From Jaminaea rosea (Eukaryota > Basidiomycota > Exobasidiomycetes > Microstromatales): 64,000 nt of DNA. Position numbers and translations under genes: made by a program. The stretch covers positions 310,001 to 374,000 of the forward strand of contig NW_020289989.1 of the NCBI RefSeq assembly GCF_003144245.1, given 5' to 3'. Below are positions 47,101-58,064 of the stretch, one piece after another. Position 1 is the stretch's first letter. The number at the start of each line of letters is the position of its first letter. Under the pieces are notes generated by a model, which was not told the DNA's origin, searched no databases, and was given only the letters and a program-made list of their open reading frames with translations.

Positions 47101-48881
47101 CAGAGATGAGGAAAGGGTCGCGCTTCGATGGCTGCGTTCCGTTGGCCTCGGCGGCTTCAAGCTCGGCGAGGCAGTCGGCGTACGAGGCCTTCTTGATTAG
47201 ATCGGATTCGCCCGTAGCGCCAGACTCGTCGCACTTGACGTTGTGGCCGCGCAGGAATACTCCGTCTGCTGGGATAACCTCTCCGGGCTCGAGCTGGAGG
47301 ATGTCGCCGACTTGAACGTCGTGGACGGACATGAGACCGGGCTTGCCTTGGCGGATGACCTGGGGGCGGCGGACAAGCGGAGGCTGTGAGAGTGTGCTCG
47401 CTGCTTTGACCACCTCGCTCTGCTTACCTTGACATCGCGCTCCTCCTTTTGCGCATTCAGCCTTTGCAGCTGACGCTCCTTTCCATAGTCATTGACAGAC
47501 CCAACGGTAACGACGACGGTGACGGCGATGAGGATGGCAAGACCTTCCACCCAGTCAACATCGGGCGCCTCGCAGAGACCGTCTGGCGATGAGTTGCACG
47601 GCAGGAGCTCTGGCGGTGCGACAAAGTCGGTGTAGAAGCCTAGAATGAGGGAGACGATGGCTGCGATGATCAAAATGATGAGGACCTTGTCCTGCAGGGC
47701 GATCCACATGAGCAGGAGAAGGGATTTGGCTGTGCGAGGGTGGGCGATGAATGAAGTTAGTCACTGACATCCATTGTACGACCTCGGCGCACGCTCTGCT
47801 CACGCTTCTTCTGCGGCAGGACGTTGCGCCCAAAGACGCGCTCTCGGTCCTCGATGGTCGCCTCAACAGACGAAGGCTTCTTGGCCACCTTTGACCCCTG
47901 CTGATCCTCAACGTCAGTCAGCCTCTTGGGAGCCTCATCCCCGGGAGCAGCTTCTGCTGTCCTGATGGGCAGATCCAAGCCACGCTCTGCATCTGTCCCC
48001 AGCCCATCAATGAGCGCATCAATCCCGCCCATACCCCTCAGCTTGGCGACGGACTTGGGGTCCACGAGCTCGCCGAGCGTGTATGGCTTGAAGTGGAAAG
48101 GTCTCGGATCAACATTCTTCTGTCGCTCCTTCTCCTCCTCTACGGCCTTTGCTGCCGCGGCTGCGCGAGCTGAGCGTGTGTTGCCCGTGAAGATGGCCTT
48201 GAATCGCGACCAGTGGGAGCGCTTTTCTGCTTCCTTGTCCGCCTTGACGGCGATGGGCGCACGCTCTGCCTCGCCCTTGGGGTGGGAAGACGACTCCTTC
48301 TCTGTCGAAGAAGCGGCGCCCGCCGCTGAAGTCGACGCTTGCGGCTGTGGTTGCGAGTCTGGCTGGGTGGATGCGCTCGTCTCGCGTTGGTGTGATTGCT
48401 GCTGCTGCTGCTGCTGCTGCGGGTCGTTCTCTCGCAGCGCTCTGGTCGTATGCTGGGGGGAGGCAGGCCCGCTATGGTCTGAGTACGCCGACAAGGTAGG
48501 GCTGGCCGCACCACCACCGGGTGCGCTGCGCTCTTGCGACGTCGAGTCTGTCGACGTGGCCGCGGGCGCCGCTGCGTCTACTGACCCTGGTACTTGCAAC
48601 ATGCCTGCTGCTGATGCTAGGCTACTCTGGTTGCGTAGATGTTGTGGCGTGAAGACGGTTGGCTGAGACGGCTGTGATGAGGATGATGAAGAAGTTGGTA
48701 CAGTGGATTCCGACGCTGCTGCTGCGTTGGCGCCTAGTGTCCCAGCTTCTGCGCTGTTGGTGCTGCCGCCGCTCTCGTTGGTATCGGTGTTGTTGTTGGG
48801 AGTAACAATGGTAGGAAGGGAAGGAGCAGCTCGAGGTTGCTTGTCCTCCTCCTCGCCCCCATTGTTGCTACTTGAGGCCAT
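44159..48881 (-). CDS. PMC1-type P-type Ca2+-ATPase (1,526 aa)
   Basis: The exons are 48881-47804, 47729-47428 and 47359-44159. The introns are 74 and 68 nt, and the joined frame is 1,527 codons including the stop. Residues 1 to about 330 are Ser/Gln/Pro-rich and probably disordered, with a Gln run. The pump begins near L-V-D-P-K-S. Transmembrane helices, the actuator T-G-E-S-D, P-E-G-L-P (about 648-652) and the phosphorylation site D-K-T-G-T-L-T (Asp near 691) follow. K-G-A-S-E, G-D-G-T-N-D-A-A and C-terminal membrane helices complete it. The family pumps Ca2+ into the vacuole or out of the cell. The N-terminal extension is long for this family. The splice join L-P-Q-K-K-P-K-S-L-L restores the usual sequence before the first helix. 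Confidence 0.9.
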
Positions 48882-50451
48882 TGTCCTACTCTATCTTGCT
48901 GCCCTCCGGCGGGCGAACCGGTCCCGGTTCAAGGGCTGGCTGTGGTCGTGGTGTGGCGGCGGGCGATGAATCTGCTTCTCTGCCTTGGCAGACACAGCTT
49001 CGTCGCAGCTTACGATACGGCGGCGGAAAGATGGGGTCGAGTCTAGTCTAGTCGAATCGACAAAAGGGGAACGTGTAGTCGAGTGAGGGTGAGAAGACGG
49101 CGGCAAGCCAGCCCTGACGACGATGCGACGAGAGACGACGATGCCAAGCCAAATGCTTCAACACCGCCCATCAATTGCCCCGCCCGCCATCCGCCATCCG
49201 CTCTCGACCTCGACCTCGAATTGAGGTCCCCCCTGGCTGCTCCCGCCCCGCCCCGCCAGGCACTTGGTCACGGCACGCCCGCCGCAAATAGCAGCAGCCT
49301 TTGCGGACCCCTCACTCAATTCAACCCATCACCATCGACGCTCGAGAAGACGTCGGCTTTCCTCCTCCCCATTAGTAGACGCTTGGCTGCTACAGAGAGA
49401 GCGTCAAGCCAGCGTCAGACGACATCTCCGCCGTCCCCACCCCCCCTCTCTAGCTGCTTTGCTTGCTTGCTTGCCTGCTTGCTTCCTAACCCTGCGCTGC
49501 CTCAGTCGAGTCGCGACTCGGAGAAAAAGTCTTGGCGCAGCGCACGCATGACAGGCAGGTAGGCAGGCGCTCCTTGGCCGCCGCTTCGACTCGGTCGTCG
49601 TCGCTTGTTCACACAGCCACGACTTGCGAGCCAAGCTGAACTGAACCGTCATGACGCCGGGCTCCAAAGAGAAGCTCTGAGCAGGGAGGCGACGACGATC
49701 ACATGTCAGCGTGGTAGTCTTGTGCGACGCCATATTCGGCATCGAGGGTAGAGGGTAGCTAGCAGAGTGGGCTGTGCGTGCGACGCATCGCTGGCTGCGA
49801 CTTGGCGTCAAGACTCAAGACGTTGCACGGGTCGGCAGATGAGGATCATCTCCATGAATCGGCTCGGCAGACGGAGAAAAGATGCACCGCACTGCACCGA
49901 AGCTGGCTAGCAGCCACCGAAGCCGTTGCGAGGTGCGGTGTGTCAGGGGCAAGCGAATAATAGTAAGGGTCCGCTGTCACGCCCTCGCTACGATGAGCGT
50001 GACTGAATGGCTCCGAAGTGTAAGAAGCTGTGCTTGGTCGTGGGCGGTGGAGCCGTCGCCACCGCGGGTAGCAAGGATGGCACGACATGGGATCGAATGG
50101 AATGAGATGAATGACGGCGTCCCGATGCGTGAGGTGATCGTGATCACAATGCGAGCAACTGACTGCACCGCGAGGGCCAGGCTGCTCGTCGCTTCTCACA
50201 ATGTGAACACAGGCCGGAAGTCACTCTTCTCTTCTTGTCTCGGGTCTCTAGATAGATATATTGATCTCAACAGAAGGGTCGGAAGATGGAGTACATGCTA
50301 AGCTACGGCGCCGTGCTTTCGTTCGTTTGTATGCGCACCTAAGGAACGACACCACGTCGCGAGGTCTTGCCTCGTAGAGAAGTTTCGTACAAATACAGAT
50401 ATAGTTGTGAGCCGTCGTGGTCGACTCCTGGTCGCCATCGAGCGCCTCCAG
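48882..50451. other. Intergenic, no gene seen
   Basis: A 1.6-kb spacer upstream of the calcium pump and downstream of the protein kinase. It has a C-rich segment (49180-49260) and short TTGC-type runs (49459-49490). Likely promoter plus 3' region; no RNA gene was recognised. Confidence 0.4.
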
Positions 50452-53400
50452 TTAGGGGCCCTTTTCCCCCTCTGCATACTCATACACCTCCCTCTCCACC
50501 AACTCTAGCCTGCGCCTCACCTCCGCCACGCCCGGTCGCTTTCTCGGGTCAGGCAGGAGCATCTGCTCGAGCAGATCCAACGCGCTCTGCGGTAGCCTTC
50601 CTCCACCTGGGAGAAGGAGCGCAGGTGAACCATCAATATAAGGCGTATCGTCTGGCCCTTCTTCATCCTCTTCCTGTCCGTTCCCATCCTGCGACGGATC
50701 AGTCGTGGAGTCTACGTCCGACTCGCCATCGTCGCCCGGCGCTGTATGGCTCGTCGAGAGTGAGGAGGAAGACGCCGTGGAGTCGAGTGAAGGGGTGCGT
50801 GCGTGGCTCCTCCCATGGGGTATTTGCTGCTTGAAGAGACGCTGCTGCAGAGAGTGAGCCGCGAGCTCTGACCCGGCATTGATGTGTGCCGAAGGGAGAA
50901 GACGGTGGTTGGGGGAGGTGGGTGGCGATAGGAGGCTGTTTGCTTGGAAGGAGGTGGAAGGGTTCATGTCCGCCGAGGAGGCAGAGACCGTCTCCGGTCC
51001 TCCATACGAAGTGGTCCTCCTCAGCCACGCCGGACGCGCTGAAGATGCATCCGCGGTCATGTCCACCTCTCTAGGGTCTTGCTGCTTGTTCTTGTTCAGC
51101 GAAGAGGCACGGTGATGCTGGTTTCCCTCCTGATTCGTGGCAGCCTTGATCGCCTGCCCAGCCGCAGCAGCCGCCGCCGCGTTCACGTAGCGATGTCCCC
51201 TGCCACTTCCCTCGGGGACGGGGAGAACGCCAGCCTCATCCCCCGGGTGTAGGAGCGCTTCTACCGCTGCCATGCTGGGCTTCTGTCCCGCGATGGTCGT
51301 TACGCTGGATGCGAGGGAGGAGCGCTTGCTTCCATCTGCGCTCGTGCTCATGCTGTCCGTGCTTCCTTGTCTTCGCAGCGATGAGCGCCTAGCGGGGGGA
51401 GAGCCGCTGTCGAATGACGACCCATTAGCGCTGCCTCGCGGCCCAGCCTTGGTGGCTCGTTTGCTGCGCGTGCTCGACCTCCTGCTCGCACCAGTACCAC
51501 CTCCTCCATTACTGCTGGACGAAGAAGCCCACCCCTTCCCAATCGCAACGCGCGTCAAGCGATCATTCTCCTCTGTAGCGAAAAAGTGCTCCTTCCTATG
51601 CAGCATATCGACCGCACTCCTTGCGCGACTCATGGGCTCTACTCCAGTCGCCAAGCCGTACAGGACAGCTCCAAGGGAGAAAATATCCACTGGATAGGAG
51701 ACGACTGCCTTTTGCCCTCCACTCGAGCTACCCCCGCGTCGCGTAAGCTCTGGAGCACCGTAAGCCGGCGTGCCCAAGCCCAGCCCATCAGTCAGTGGCG
51801 CGCTTGCTGCGCTGGGAAAGAAGGCGGAGTTGAAGTCGCACAACTTCGTCCTCCCTTCGTCGTCGAGCAAGACGTTCTCCGGCTTGATGTCCGCGTGCAC
51901 ACATCCGCGAGAGTGGACGTACTCGATTGTCGCGCTAAGGTCCAGGGCGGTGCGCATCCAAAAGTCGAGGGTGATGGAGTTGGAGTGTCGGCGGGAATAG
52001 GCAGCGAGGGAGTGGGGGAGGAGCTCGAGCAGGATGAGGAGACGGGGTGGGTCGGTGCTGATGCTTGGCGGGATGCTGGCCGCTTCAGCTGCGGCCTGCT
52101 GCTGCTGCTGCTGCTGCTGCTCAGCGAGGGCGGAGGCCGATGAGGGGCAGTCGTCCTCGTCATCGCTGCGGTTGCTCCACTCGTCTATGCTGCTGCCGTC
52201 TTGCCCGCTGATGCGGACTTGAGGGGTTTGAGCGTGTCCGACGGGCTGAGAAGCCAGGCGCATGTGTTGTTGTGTCCTTCCGGCAGCGCCGCGTCCTTGC
52301 GCCTGCTGCTGAGCAGCGCTCGTCGACCTGCCATGCAGTGATACGGAGTTGGAGGGAGGACGGCCCAGCCCAAGGGTCGAAGAAGTGGAGGTGGTTGGGG
52401 CGGGCGTGGGCGCCATGACTTCGTCCCTAATATCGATGAGCGCCACGATCCCTGGATGTCTCCCGATTCTCCTCAACGCGAATCCTTCATCCAACCCCAG
52501 CAACTGGCTTTGCCGATCGGCGTGCAATCGCTTGATAGCACAGAGTTGCCATTCCCCTACCCTTCCGCCTGCCCCACCACGCTTTCTATACGCGCCCAAG
52601 TACACATTGCAATGTCTTCCCTCTCCTAGCAAGTTCTGCTTCGATGGCGTAAGGCGAAAGTCGATCTCCTTGCTCGCCCCGCGAATACGATCACGCTCAC
52701 GTTGCTGCTCTTCGGAGCTCAGCCTGCCCAACGAGGGCCGTTGCGTATCGCGGGAGAGGCTAGTCGACGTGTAGAGGGGGCGACTCTCGTCCCACGTAGA
52801 CGCGGACGTGGACGCGGAGGGGTGTTGCGGCAGGGGTGGTGTCGGTGGTGGCTGGCGACTCGAAGCAGACGCCAGCGTGGGCGAAGCGGTCACATCTGCG
52901 TTGGGCTGCCATGTTCCCCTCCATACTGCAAAACTCGGGCTGCTCGATGGCGTCTCGAAGAAGAGGCTGTTACGCGATTTTGGTCCCGTCGAAGGCGACG
53001 CGGGTGCGGGAGCAGAATCGAGGCTCGCGTGTGCGGCCATCATGGGCGGGAGGGCTGGTGGTGGCTTTGGAGGGGTGAGTACAGGGGAAGGATGCTCAAA
53101 GATGTCATTCTTTGACCTTTGCGAGCTGTGCCGTTGTTGTTGCTGCGTGGATGGAGAGTAGGATCCGCCCGTGCCGTTGCCGCTGGTGAAGATTGTCTTG
53201 GACGCCGAGGAGGAGAGCGGGGGAGTTGGCGGCCAGTCGGCGCGAGGAGGGACGGCAGTCGACGGCGGTCCGTCGAGGCTGGCTGCTTTGTTGCCACTCT
53301 CAGTGCCATTGCAGGTCGTCGCCTGCGTCTCGATGCGCCATAGGCCGCGCATTGGACGCTGTATGGGAGGCTGAGTCCAGAAGTCGCTCGACGGACGGGC

Positions 53401-53622
53401 GGGATGCTGAGGCTGGGGCGGGATCGCGGGTGCCGATGCTGCTGCGGGGTGAGTTGCTCCGCGAACCATTGTGAAGCCTGCTGATGAGGATGATGGCTGG
53501 TGATGATGGGGAAGAGGAGGCGGGAGAGTGACGACCATGAGAAGGCGCGTAGCGCGTGAGCGTTGGGCGTGGGACGTGCGAGGATGGGCGTGGGAGCGAG
53601 GTGAGATGGAGCTGCGTGTCAC
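50452..53622 (-). CDS. Protein kinase with DFN motif and large insertions (1,056 aa)
   Basis: A single exon. Residues 1 to about 320 are low-complexity Pro/Ser/Gln. The kinase fold starts with G-E-G-R-H-C-N-V-Y-L-G (333-343) and the Lys of A-I-K-R-L (364). A roughly 125-residue insertion with Gln runs (about 401-525) sits before the L-L-I-L-L-E-L-L strand. The catalytic loop is H-A-D-I-K-P-E-N (576-583, Ala for Arg of HRD). The metal motif is C-D-F-N (DFG to DFN, 596-598), and G-T-P-A-Y-G-A-P-E (617-625) is normal. A second long insertion (about 670-960) splits the C-lobe before a last helix, R-K-R-P-G-V. Most catalytic residues are present, so activity is plausible but the DFN is unusual. 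I cannot place it in a named subfamily. The start could be a later Met (29 or 52). Confidence 0.75.
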   Translation of the reverse strand: MTRSSISPRSHAHPRTSHAQRSRATRLLMVVTLPPPLPHHHQPSSSSAGFTMVRGATHPAAASAPAIPPQPQHPARPSSDFWTQPPIQRPMRGLWRIETQATTCNGTESGNKAASLDGPPSTAVPPRADWPPTPPLSSSASKTIFTSGNGTGGSYSPSTQQQQRHSSQRSKNDIFEHPSPVLTPPKPPPALPPMMAAHASLDSAPAPASPSTGPKSRNSLFFETPSSSPSFAVWRGTWQPNADVTASPTLASASSRQPPPTPPLPQHPSASTSASTWDESRPLYTSTSLSRDTQRPSLGRLSSEEQQRERDRIRGASKEIDFRLTPSKQNLLGEGRHCNVYLGAYRKRGGAGGRVGEWQLCAIKRLHADRQSQLLGLDEGFALRRIGRHPGIVALIDIRDEVMAPTPAPTTSTSSTLGLGRPPSNSVSLHGRSTSAAQQQAQGRGAAGRTQQHMRLASQPVGHAQTPQVRISGQDGSSIDEWSNRSDDEDDCPSSASALAEQQQQQQQQAAAEAASIPPSISTDPPRLLILLELLPHSLAAYSRRHSNSITLDFWMRTALDLSATIEYVHSRGCVHADIKPENVLLDDEGRTKLCDFNSAFFPSAASAPLTDGLGLGTPAYGAPELTRRGGSSSGGQKAVVSYPVDIFSLGAVLYGLATGVEPMSRARSAVDMLHRKEHFFATEENDRLTRVAIGKGWASSSSSNGGGGTGASRRSSTRSKRATKAGPRGSANGSSFDSGSPPARRSSLRRQGSTDSMSTSADGSKRSSLASSVTTIAGQKPSMAAVEALLHPGDEAGVLPVPEGSGRGHRYVNAAAAAAAGQAIKAATNQEGNQHHRASSLNKNKQQDPREVDMTADASSARPAWLRRTTSYGGPETVSASSADMNPSTSFQANSLLSPPTSPNHRLLPSAHINAGSELAAHSLQQRLFKQQIPHGRSHARTPSLDSTASSSSLSTSHTAPGDDGESDVDSTTDPSQDGNGQEEDEEGPDDTPYIDGSPALLLPGGGRLPQSALDLLEQMLLPDPRKRPGVAEVRRRLELVEREVYEYAEGEKGP

Positions 53623-54515
53623 CCTAAGCAGGCAAAGAGCCTGCTGCTACTGCTTCTGCTCCTCGCGGTCCTCTTGTTCGAACGAAGTCAAAGGTGATGG
53701 CAAGTGGTGAGAAGGAGGAATGTGGGCAGCTCTTTCCTTCTGTGGGCGTGACTGAGTGGAGCCTTGAAGCCCTGCGTGCGAGTCAATTGAACGGACGTGC
53801 AGGCCCGGCATCCAGTCAGCCAAGCCAGTGGGGGGGCGCAGCCAGTTCAAATCGGCGGCAGAGGGCAGCTGAGCGTAATCGGCACCAGAGCTGGGGCGGG
53901 AGAGAAAAAAGGCGCGTTCGTGCTGCCCATCTGCGTGCGTGAGGGGATGAAATGGCCTAAGGTGAGACGACGACACTGAGACGGGACGATCGATTGATGG
54001 CGAGTGAAGCGGCTTCGACCGTGGTGAGAGGGCAGAGCGAACATGGTGACGATCCCGTTTGAAGGTCGCTCGCAGCATCCGCGTGGCCGGCCGTGGCTAT
54101 GGCGGGGCGGCAGCACGGCTTAGAGCACTGCCAGCGGCGAGCATGGGCTGTGAATGGTGGTGAGTGAGCGGCAAGCTGCCTTCGTCTCGCGTTCGTCTCG
54201 CGTTTGTCGAGCGTGCATCAAGTCTCGAAAGGGTTCGTGTCGATGAGCATGCATGTCTTTCTGTGTTGGGCGGCACGCCGCAAGTCGAGTTCGAGAGACG
54301 CCCTTCTTCATGACCGTGCTATCTCGTCGCGCATCGTTGCACGCTTCCGCCAGTGATCAATGACATCAGTCAATTGGAGAGCCTTAGCATCACCACCATC
54401 ACCAGTCGATGGACCTGAACTAGCTCGTCATTGTGGCTTGCCTCGCTACGCTACGCTACGTTGCCCCGGTTTGCGTCACCCTCGTTGGCCCTTGTCGCTC
54501 TCCCTTTCTTGAAGA
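53623..54515. other. Intergenic, no gene seen
   Basis: The spacer between the start of the DFN-kinase gene and the left end of the transposon. No family motif or convincing frame is seen. Confidence 0.45.
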
Positions 54516-54586
54516 CCGGAGCAGTTTACAAAAGCCGAGTTCCAGCGCTGCGCGCGTGTCGAGCGCGCGATTTGGGACGTGAATCA
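54516..54586 (+). repeat. Left terminal inverted repeat of the transposon
   Basis: An outer block of 15 identical bases, an inner block of 13 (54551-54563) and GACGTGA match the right end in inverted order. The spacing differs because of an 11-13 nt length difference. Confidence 0.7.
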
Positions 54587-54728
54587 GACGGATGCGTCGC
54601 GTCGTCGCTCTCCTCCTTACCAACTAGTTACCATCCCATCGAAAAAAGACCAGTTACGATGGCTCGAGGAAGTCGTTGTGAGTACTTCGGTATTTGGTCC
54701 ACGTGGCCAGTTAAAGTGGGCGGATCGG

Positions 54729-56376
54729 ATGTTAATGCCATTAACTGCCAATCTACGCCCCGCCGCCGCTACCACCTGCGTCGACGTGGTAGCCTCGAGC
54801 TCCCCGCGTACCCCCGCAGGACGTCGTAACGCCCTGCAAAGAAGCCGCATGGTCTCTGGGGACCTAGAGAACACTGTGAGTCCAAAAACCAGCTCATTCC
54901 ATTCAGTAGAAGCTGAGTTATGATGGTGTACTTTTCTGCTCGTCACCACGCTCGTCAGCCGCCAGCCGGCCGTCGGACCACTACCGCCCTGAGAGCTGCG
55001 GCCTCTGCTCTTCCGCCCAGTCGTAAGTAGCCTACCTTTTTGGGCACTAGACCAGTGTCTTTTTGGGCTAATCAGCTAGCTTCCGATCCGAATTAGCACC
55101 TTCGTCCGCCCTCTCTCTAGCTATGGTGATGTCCATCTACTGCGGCCCTGTGCTAGACGCTACAGGGTCGGTGGTACGCCCCGAAAAGCTCGAAAGGAAC
55201 CGCTCTGGCACCATACGCTGGCAGTCCCGTGCGGGTTTTTCTGGTTTTAAAGAGAGAGTTGGCAGCCAAGCGTCGACCTTTGCCGACGCCGTCATCACCT
55301 ACCATGATCTCGACGTCAAGGTCGAGATACCTGGTTCTATCTATAATCAGCGAACTCCAGCCTCTCCTGCCACTGTGCAGGACTATGTCGAGATGGTTGA
55401 GGCCCTCCAAAGGCTTGCGGGGAGGCCTGGACGCATGCTGCTCAGTTGGACTCGACCTCCTTCTACTCAGCCAGCCGATACGGATGCGCCACGCTCTTCA
55501 GCCATAGCAGCCGCTACGCCCGGTTCGGGGCTCACTCAGATGGACGGACGGGACCCTACCACATCTCTCACAGATACGGCGGCCTTCCGAGTGGCGCAAC
55601 AGGCCATAGAAGAGCGCTGGAAGCGATGTGATTGCCAGGGGAGGGGCGAAAGAGACCGTCGATGCTACATTGCTGCTAACATGGTGCATTATCCAATTAC
55701 GCCGTCGGGGATGATGGAGTGGAAGAGCTGCATCGTCTACAACAGAGCTACAGTCGAATCTCCCCCCGTTTCCTTCTTCGATCGATCGCACGCAAGACCT
55801 CGAGGTCGCTACTCAGATACGGCTGCAGGGCAGGCGGTGATGGCTCGCAATGGCACACTTGCTGATCCAGCCAGGGCCTCCACGTCGTTTTCAGGCAGTT
55901 CGACAGCGTCTTCGAACGTAGACAGCCTGGCTGATTGGTACTCGGAGCCACCGACGCCCAGTCGGGTGCTCAACAACACCACCAATCGACCAGCCGTACG
56001 GATGTCTGGGCCCCTTATGACGATCTATCACTACAACCAGACCTTCCAGCCGGGTGGGGAGGACATGGTACCCATCCTATTCATGCGTGACGTGCTCTAC
56101 ATGCCCGCCTTGGCCAGGGTTATCGGAGGACAGGGGCGACAAACGGCTAGCGAGCTGGGGCTGACGCCTAGCCAGCTGGATGTCTGCGACGACTGGCTCC
56201 AGGGATGGTCTGAGCTGGCGCCTGACGACAAGGAGGACATTGGTAAGATGCGCAAGGACCTGGAGCACCTCTCGAGACTCACCGCTGCTGGCTTCCCCGG
56301 TAGAATCGACGTCTCCTCAGCATCAGCCGCAGACCCGGATCGGCCTCTCTCTCCCATCGCCTTGCAGTCACAGTGA
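54729..56376 (+). CDS. Transposon-borne accessory protein, unknown (488 aa)
   Basis: The exons 54729-54875, 54959-55022 and 55121-56376 join in frame into 489 codons including the stop. The donors are GTGAGT and GTAAGT, with CAG and TAG acceptors. The N-terminal 70 residues are Ala/Arg-rich. The globular part begins near M-V-M-S-I-Y-C-G-P-V. A Cys-containing patch C-D-C-Q-G-R-G-E-R-D-R-R-C is followed by an aromatic-rich stretch (N-M-V-H-Y-P-I-T-P). A Ser/Thr linker and a C-terminal helical part (I-L-F-M-R-D-V-L-Y) complete it. No transposase, helicase or nuclease motif is seen. It lies inside the element and converges on the transposase, so it is probably an accessory or cargo gene. Function unknown. 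The third exon alone (from 55123) is the certain part. Confidence 0.65.
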
Positions 56377-56445
56377 TTTGGCTGTCCAGTCTCTGTTCGT
56401 CTCCATTCTGTGTCGTTCTGTGTCCTTTTCTGTGCTCGAAATGAT

Positions 56446-57724
56446 TCATTGGAGAGTGGAAAAGCGAAAGTAGCCGTCCACATCCTTAGCTGTGATCTGA
56501 GAGACTGATTCGGCGATGAGAGACTCTATGGGTCCAATCCGCTCGAGCTTCTTCATGTGAGCCTTGATCTTGGAGAAGCACTTTTCGATAGGGTTGTAGT
56601 CTGGACTGTAAGGTGCAAGATACTCGAGTTTGAGACCTGGTCGAGTAAGAGGAAGGAGAGACGTCATGGTGGTGAGCAAAGGGAAGGGTGAGAAGGCGAT
56701 GAAGCGGTGAGATCTCAGTCCGCCTTCCAGCGAGAAATCCATCCACTCGCCGGTCCAACTCTGTGCTCATCCTATCTTGCTCGGATTTGATGTGGTGACT
56801 ACCAGAGGCGCTCCTGGACGCCTCAGCATTATCCGGTCGGCTCAATGTTACCACAGAGTTGGACCGGGAAGGCCGCGGCATGGTGGAGGGCCGCGGACGT
56901 CGCACCGGCTGTTCCGCATAGTCGCATCATGGTGCCATACCAGTATAGCACTCACCTGAGTCCAATATAAGCTTTTGCGTCTCCTCAAGCTTATGGATAC
57001 TAGCGTTGTCCATCACTATAACACTTCTGGGCTCTGGATAAGGCCGGCACTTAGGGATGAGCACCTCTTGGCACCATCGAAAGAAGTCTGCGCCATCCAT
57101 ATTACCCCCATCGATGATACCCGCAAAGAGTGGGACGTCTAGAGAGCATGCAGCAAGCAGTGAATACCTCTTCCCACGTCCGAATTCAGTCCTTACCCAT
57201 GTCCGATCGCCTCTGTGCCCCCAGGCCTTGCGTCTGATGCATACTCGGTAGTCAAAGGAGGACTCATCAATGAAGACCAATTGGCGAGGGTGGTAACGAC
57301 CGATTCTACGCCGGTAATCAGCACGCAAGGCGTCCGACTGCTTATGAGCAAAGGCGCTACTCTTCCTAGCAGTGATCCCCAGCCTCTTACGGGTCCTTGA
57401 GATAAGGGCGTCGTTCATTTTGGGGAAGCCCATGCTGACCATGTCGTCCGCTAGCTCCTCTGTGGTAACAAGGGGATCGTAGGCGATTATCGACGCTATG
57501 GCCAACACCGCCTCTTCCGAGAGGATACGAGGCCTCCCCAGCTTCCATCCCAGGCATTCTGGGGGCAGCTGATGGTCATGGGCGAGCCACGCTCGACGAT
57601 GCTTTTGCATCGTCTTAACATGGACATGGGCCGATTCGGCCACTTGCTCGATGGTAGCCTGGCCCCTGTCTACTAGCGTCAATGCAAGCGATATTGCATC
57701 ACGAGATAGCCCAGCGTGTGGCAT
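56446..57724 (-). CDS. DD34E transposase, DDE_3 type (319 aa)
   Basis: The exons are 57724-56956 and 56636-56446. The intron (56955-56637, 319 nt, GTGAGT...CAG, phase 1) is long for this window. The joined frame is 320 codons including the stop. An N-terminal helix-turn-helix (about 15-50) and a second DNA-binding segment (K-L-G-R-P-R-I-L to about 120) precede the catalytic core. The core has Asp in F-I-D-E-S-S (153), Asp in I-V-M-D-N-A-S (239), and Glu in P-D-Y-N-P-I-E (274). The spacing gives DD34E. The family cuts and pastes its element at TA targets. The intron falls between the second Asp and the Glu, so correct splicing is needed for activity. No defect is seen. Confidence 0.88.
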
Positions 57725-58002
57725 GATGATGATGAGAAGCTCGACCGCTGTTAACTAGTAGACTATCGAGATAACTACTGGTTGAGGTAGGCGGGATGGT
57801 AGCGGGAAGGGGTTGGCGGTGGTAGCGACGACGGGGTGCAGGCTGATCGGATCGGAATTTTTGACACCACAAGTGACTGCGGCACAGCCGGGGAGCCTAC
57901 AACACCAATTCGAGCGTCGATACGATAAGGGAAAGGGTGGTAAAGGTGGTAGTTACGAAAAGAAGCGTCAAAACACGTCGCGCAACAGTCACGTCAAATA
58001 AT

Positions 58003-58063
58003 CTCGACACGCGCGCCAACTTGGCGCGCGGCTCGAGAATCCGAGATGTGTAAACTGCTCCGG
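58003..58063 (-). repeat. Right terminal inverted repeat of the transposon
   Basis: It ends with the 15-base block matching the left end. It includes the inner 13-base block, and between them a near-perfect palindrome at 58011-58029 (GCGCGCCAA-C-TTGGCGCGC). Confidence 0.7.
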
Positions 58064-58064
58064 C

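Larger units (their letters stand above)
54516..58063. mobile_element. Two-gene DD34E (Tc1/mariner-like) DNA transposon, 3.5 kb
   Basis: The ends share a 15-bp inverted repeat: CCGGAGCAGTTTACA at 54516 and its complement ending at 58063. Inside it a second matched block, CGCGCGTGTCGAG, lies at 54551-54563 and inverted at 58003-58015. GACGTGA follows on both sides, so the imperfect terminal repeats extend about 70 nt. Between them are a spliced unknown gene (+) and a DD34E transposase (-) facing each other with only about 70 nt between their stops. Both frames look intact, which suggests a young copy. The expected TA target duplication is not obvious at the ends I chose. If the true ends are the CAGT bases six positions further in, the flanks would be CCGGAG and CTCCGG. 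Confidence 0.75.

Noticed and set aside
49430-49500. TTGC/CTTGCC runs as a satellite or CRISPR-like repeat
   Set aside because: The units are short, irregular and without spacers; simple-sequence drift in an intergenic region.
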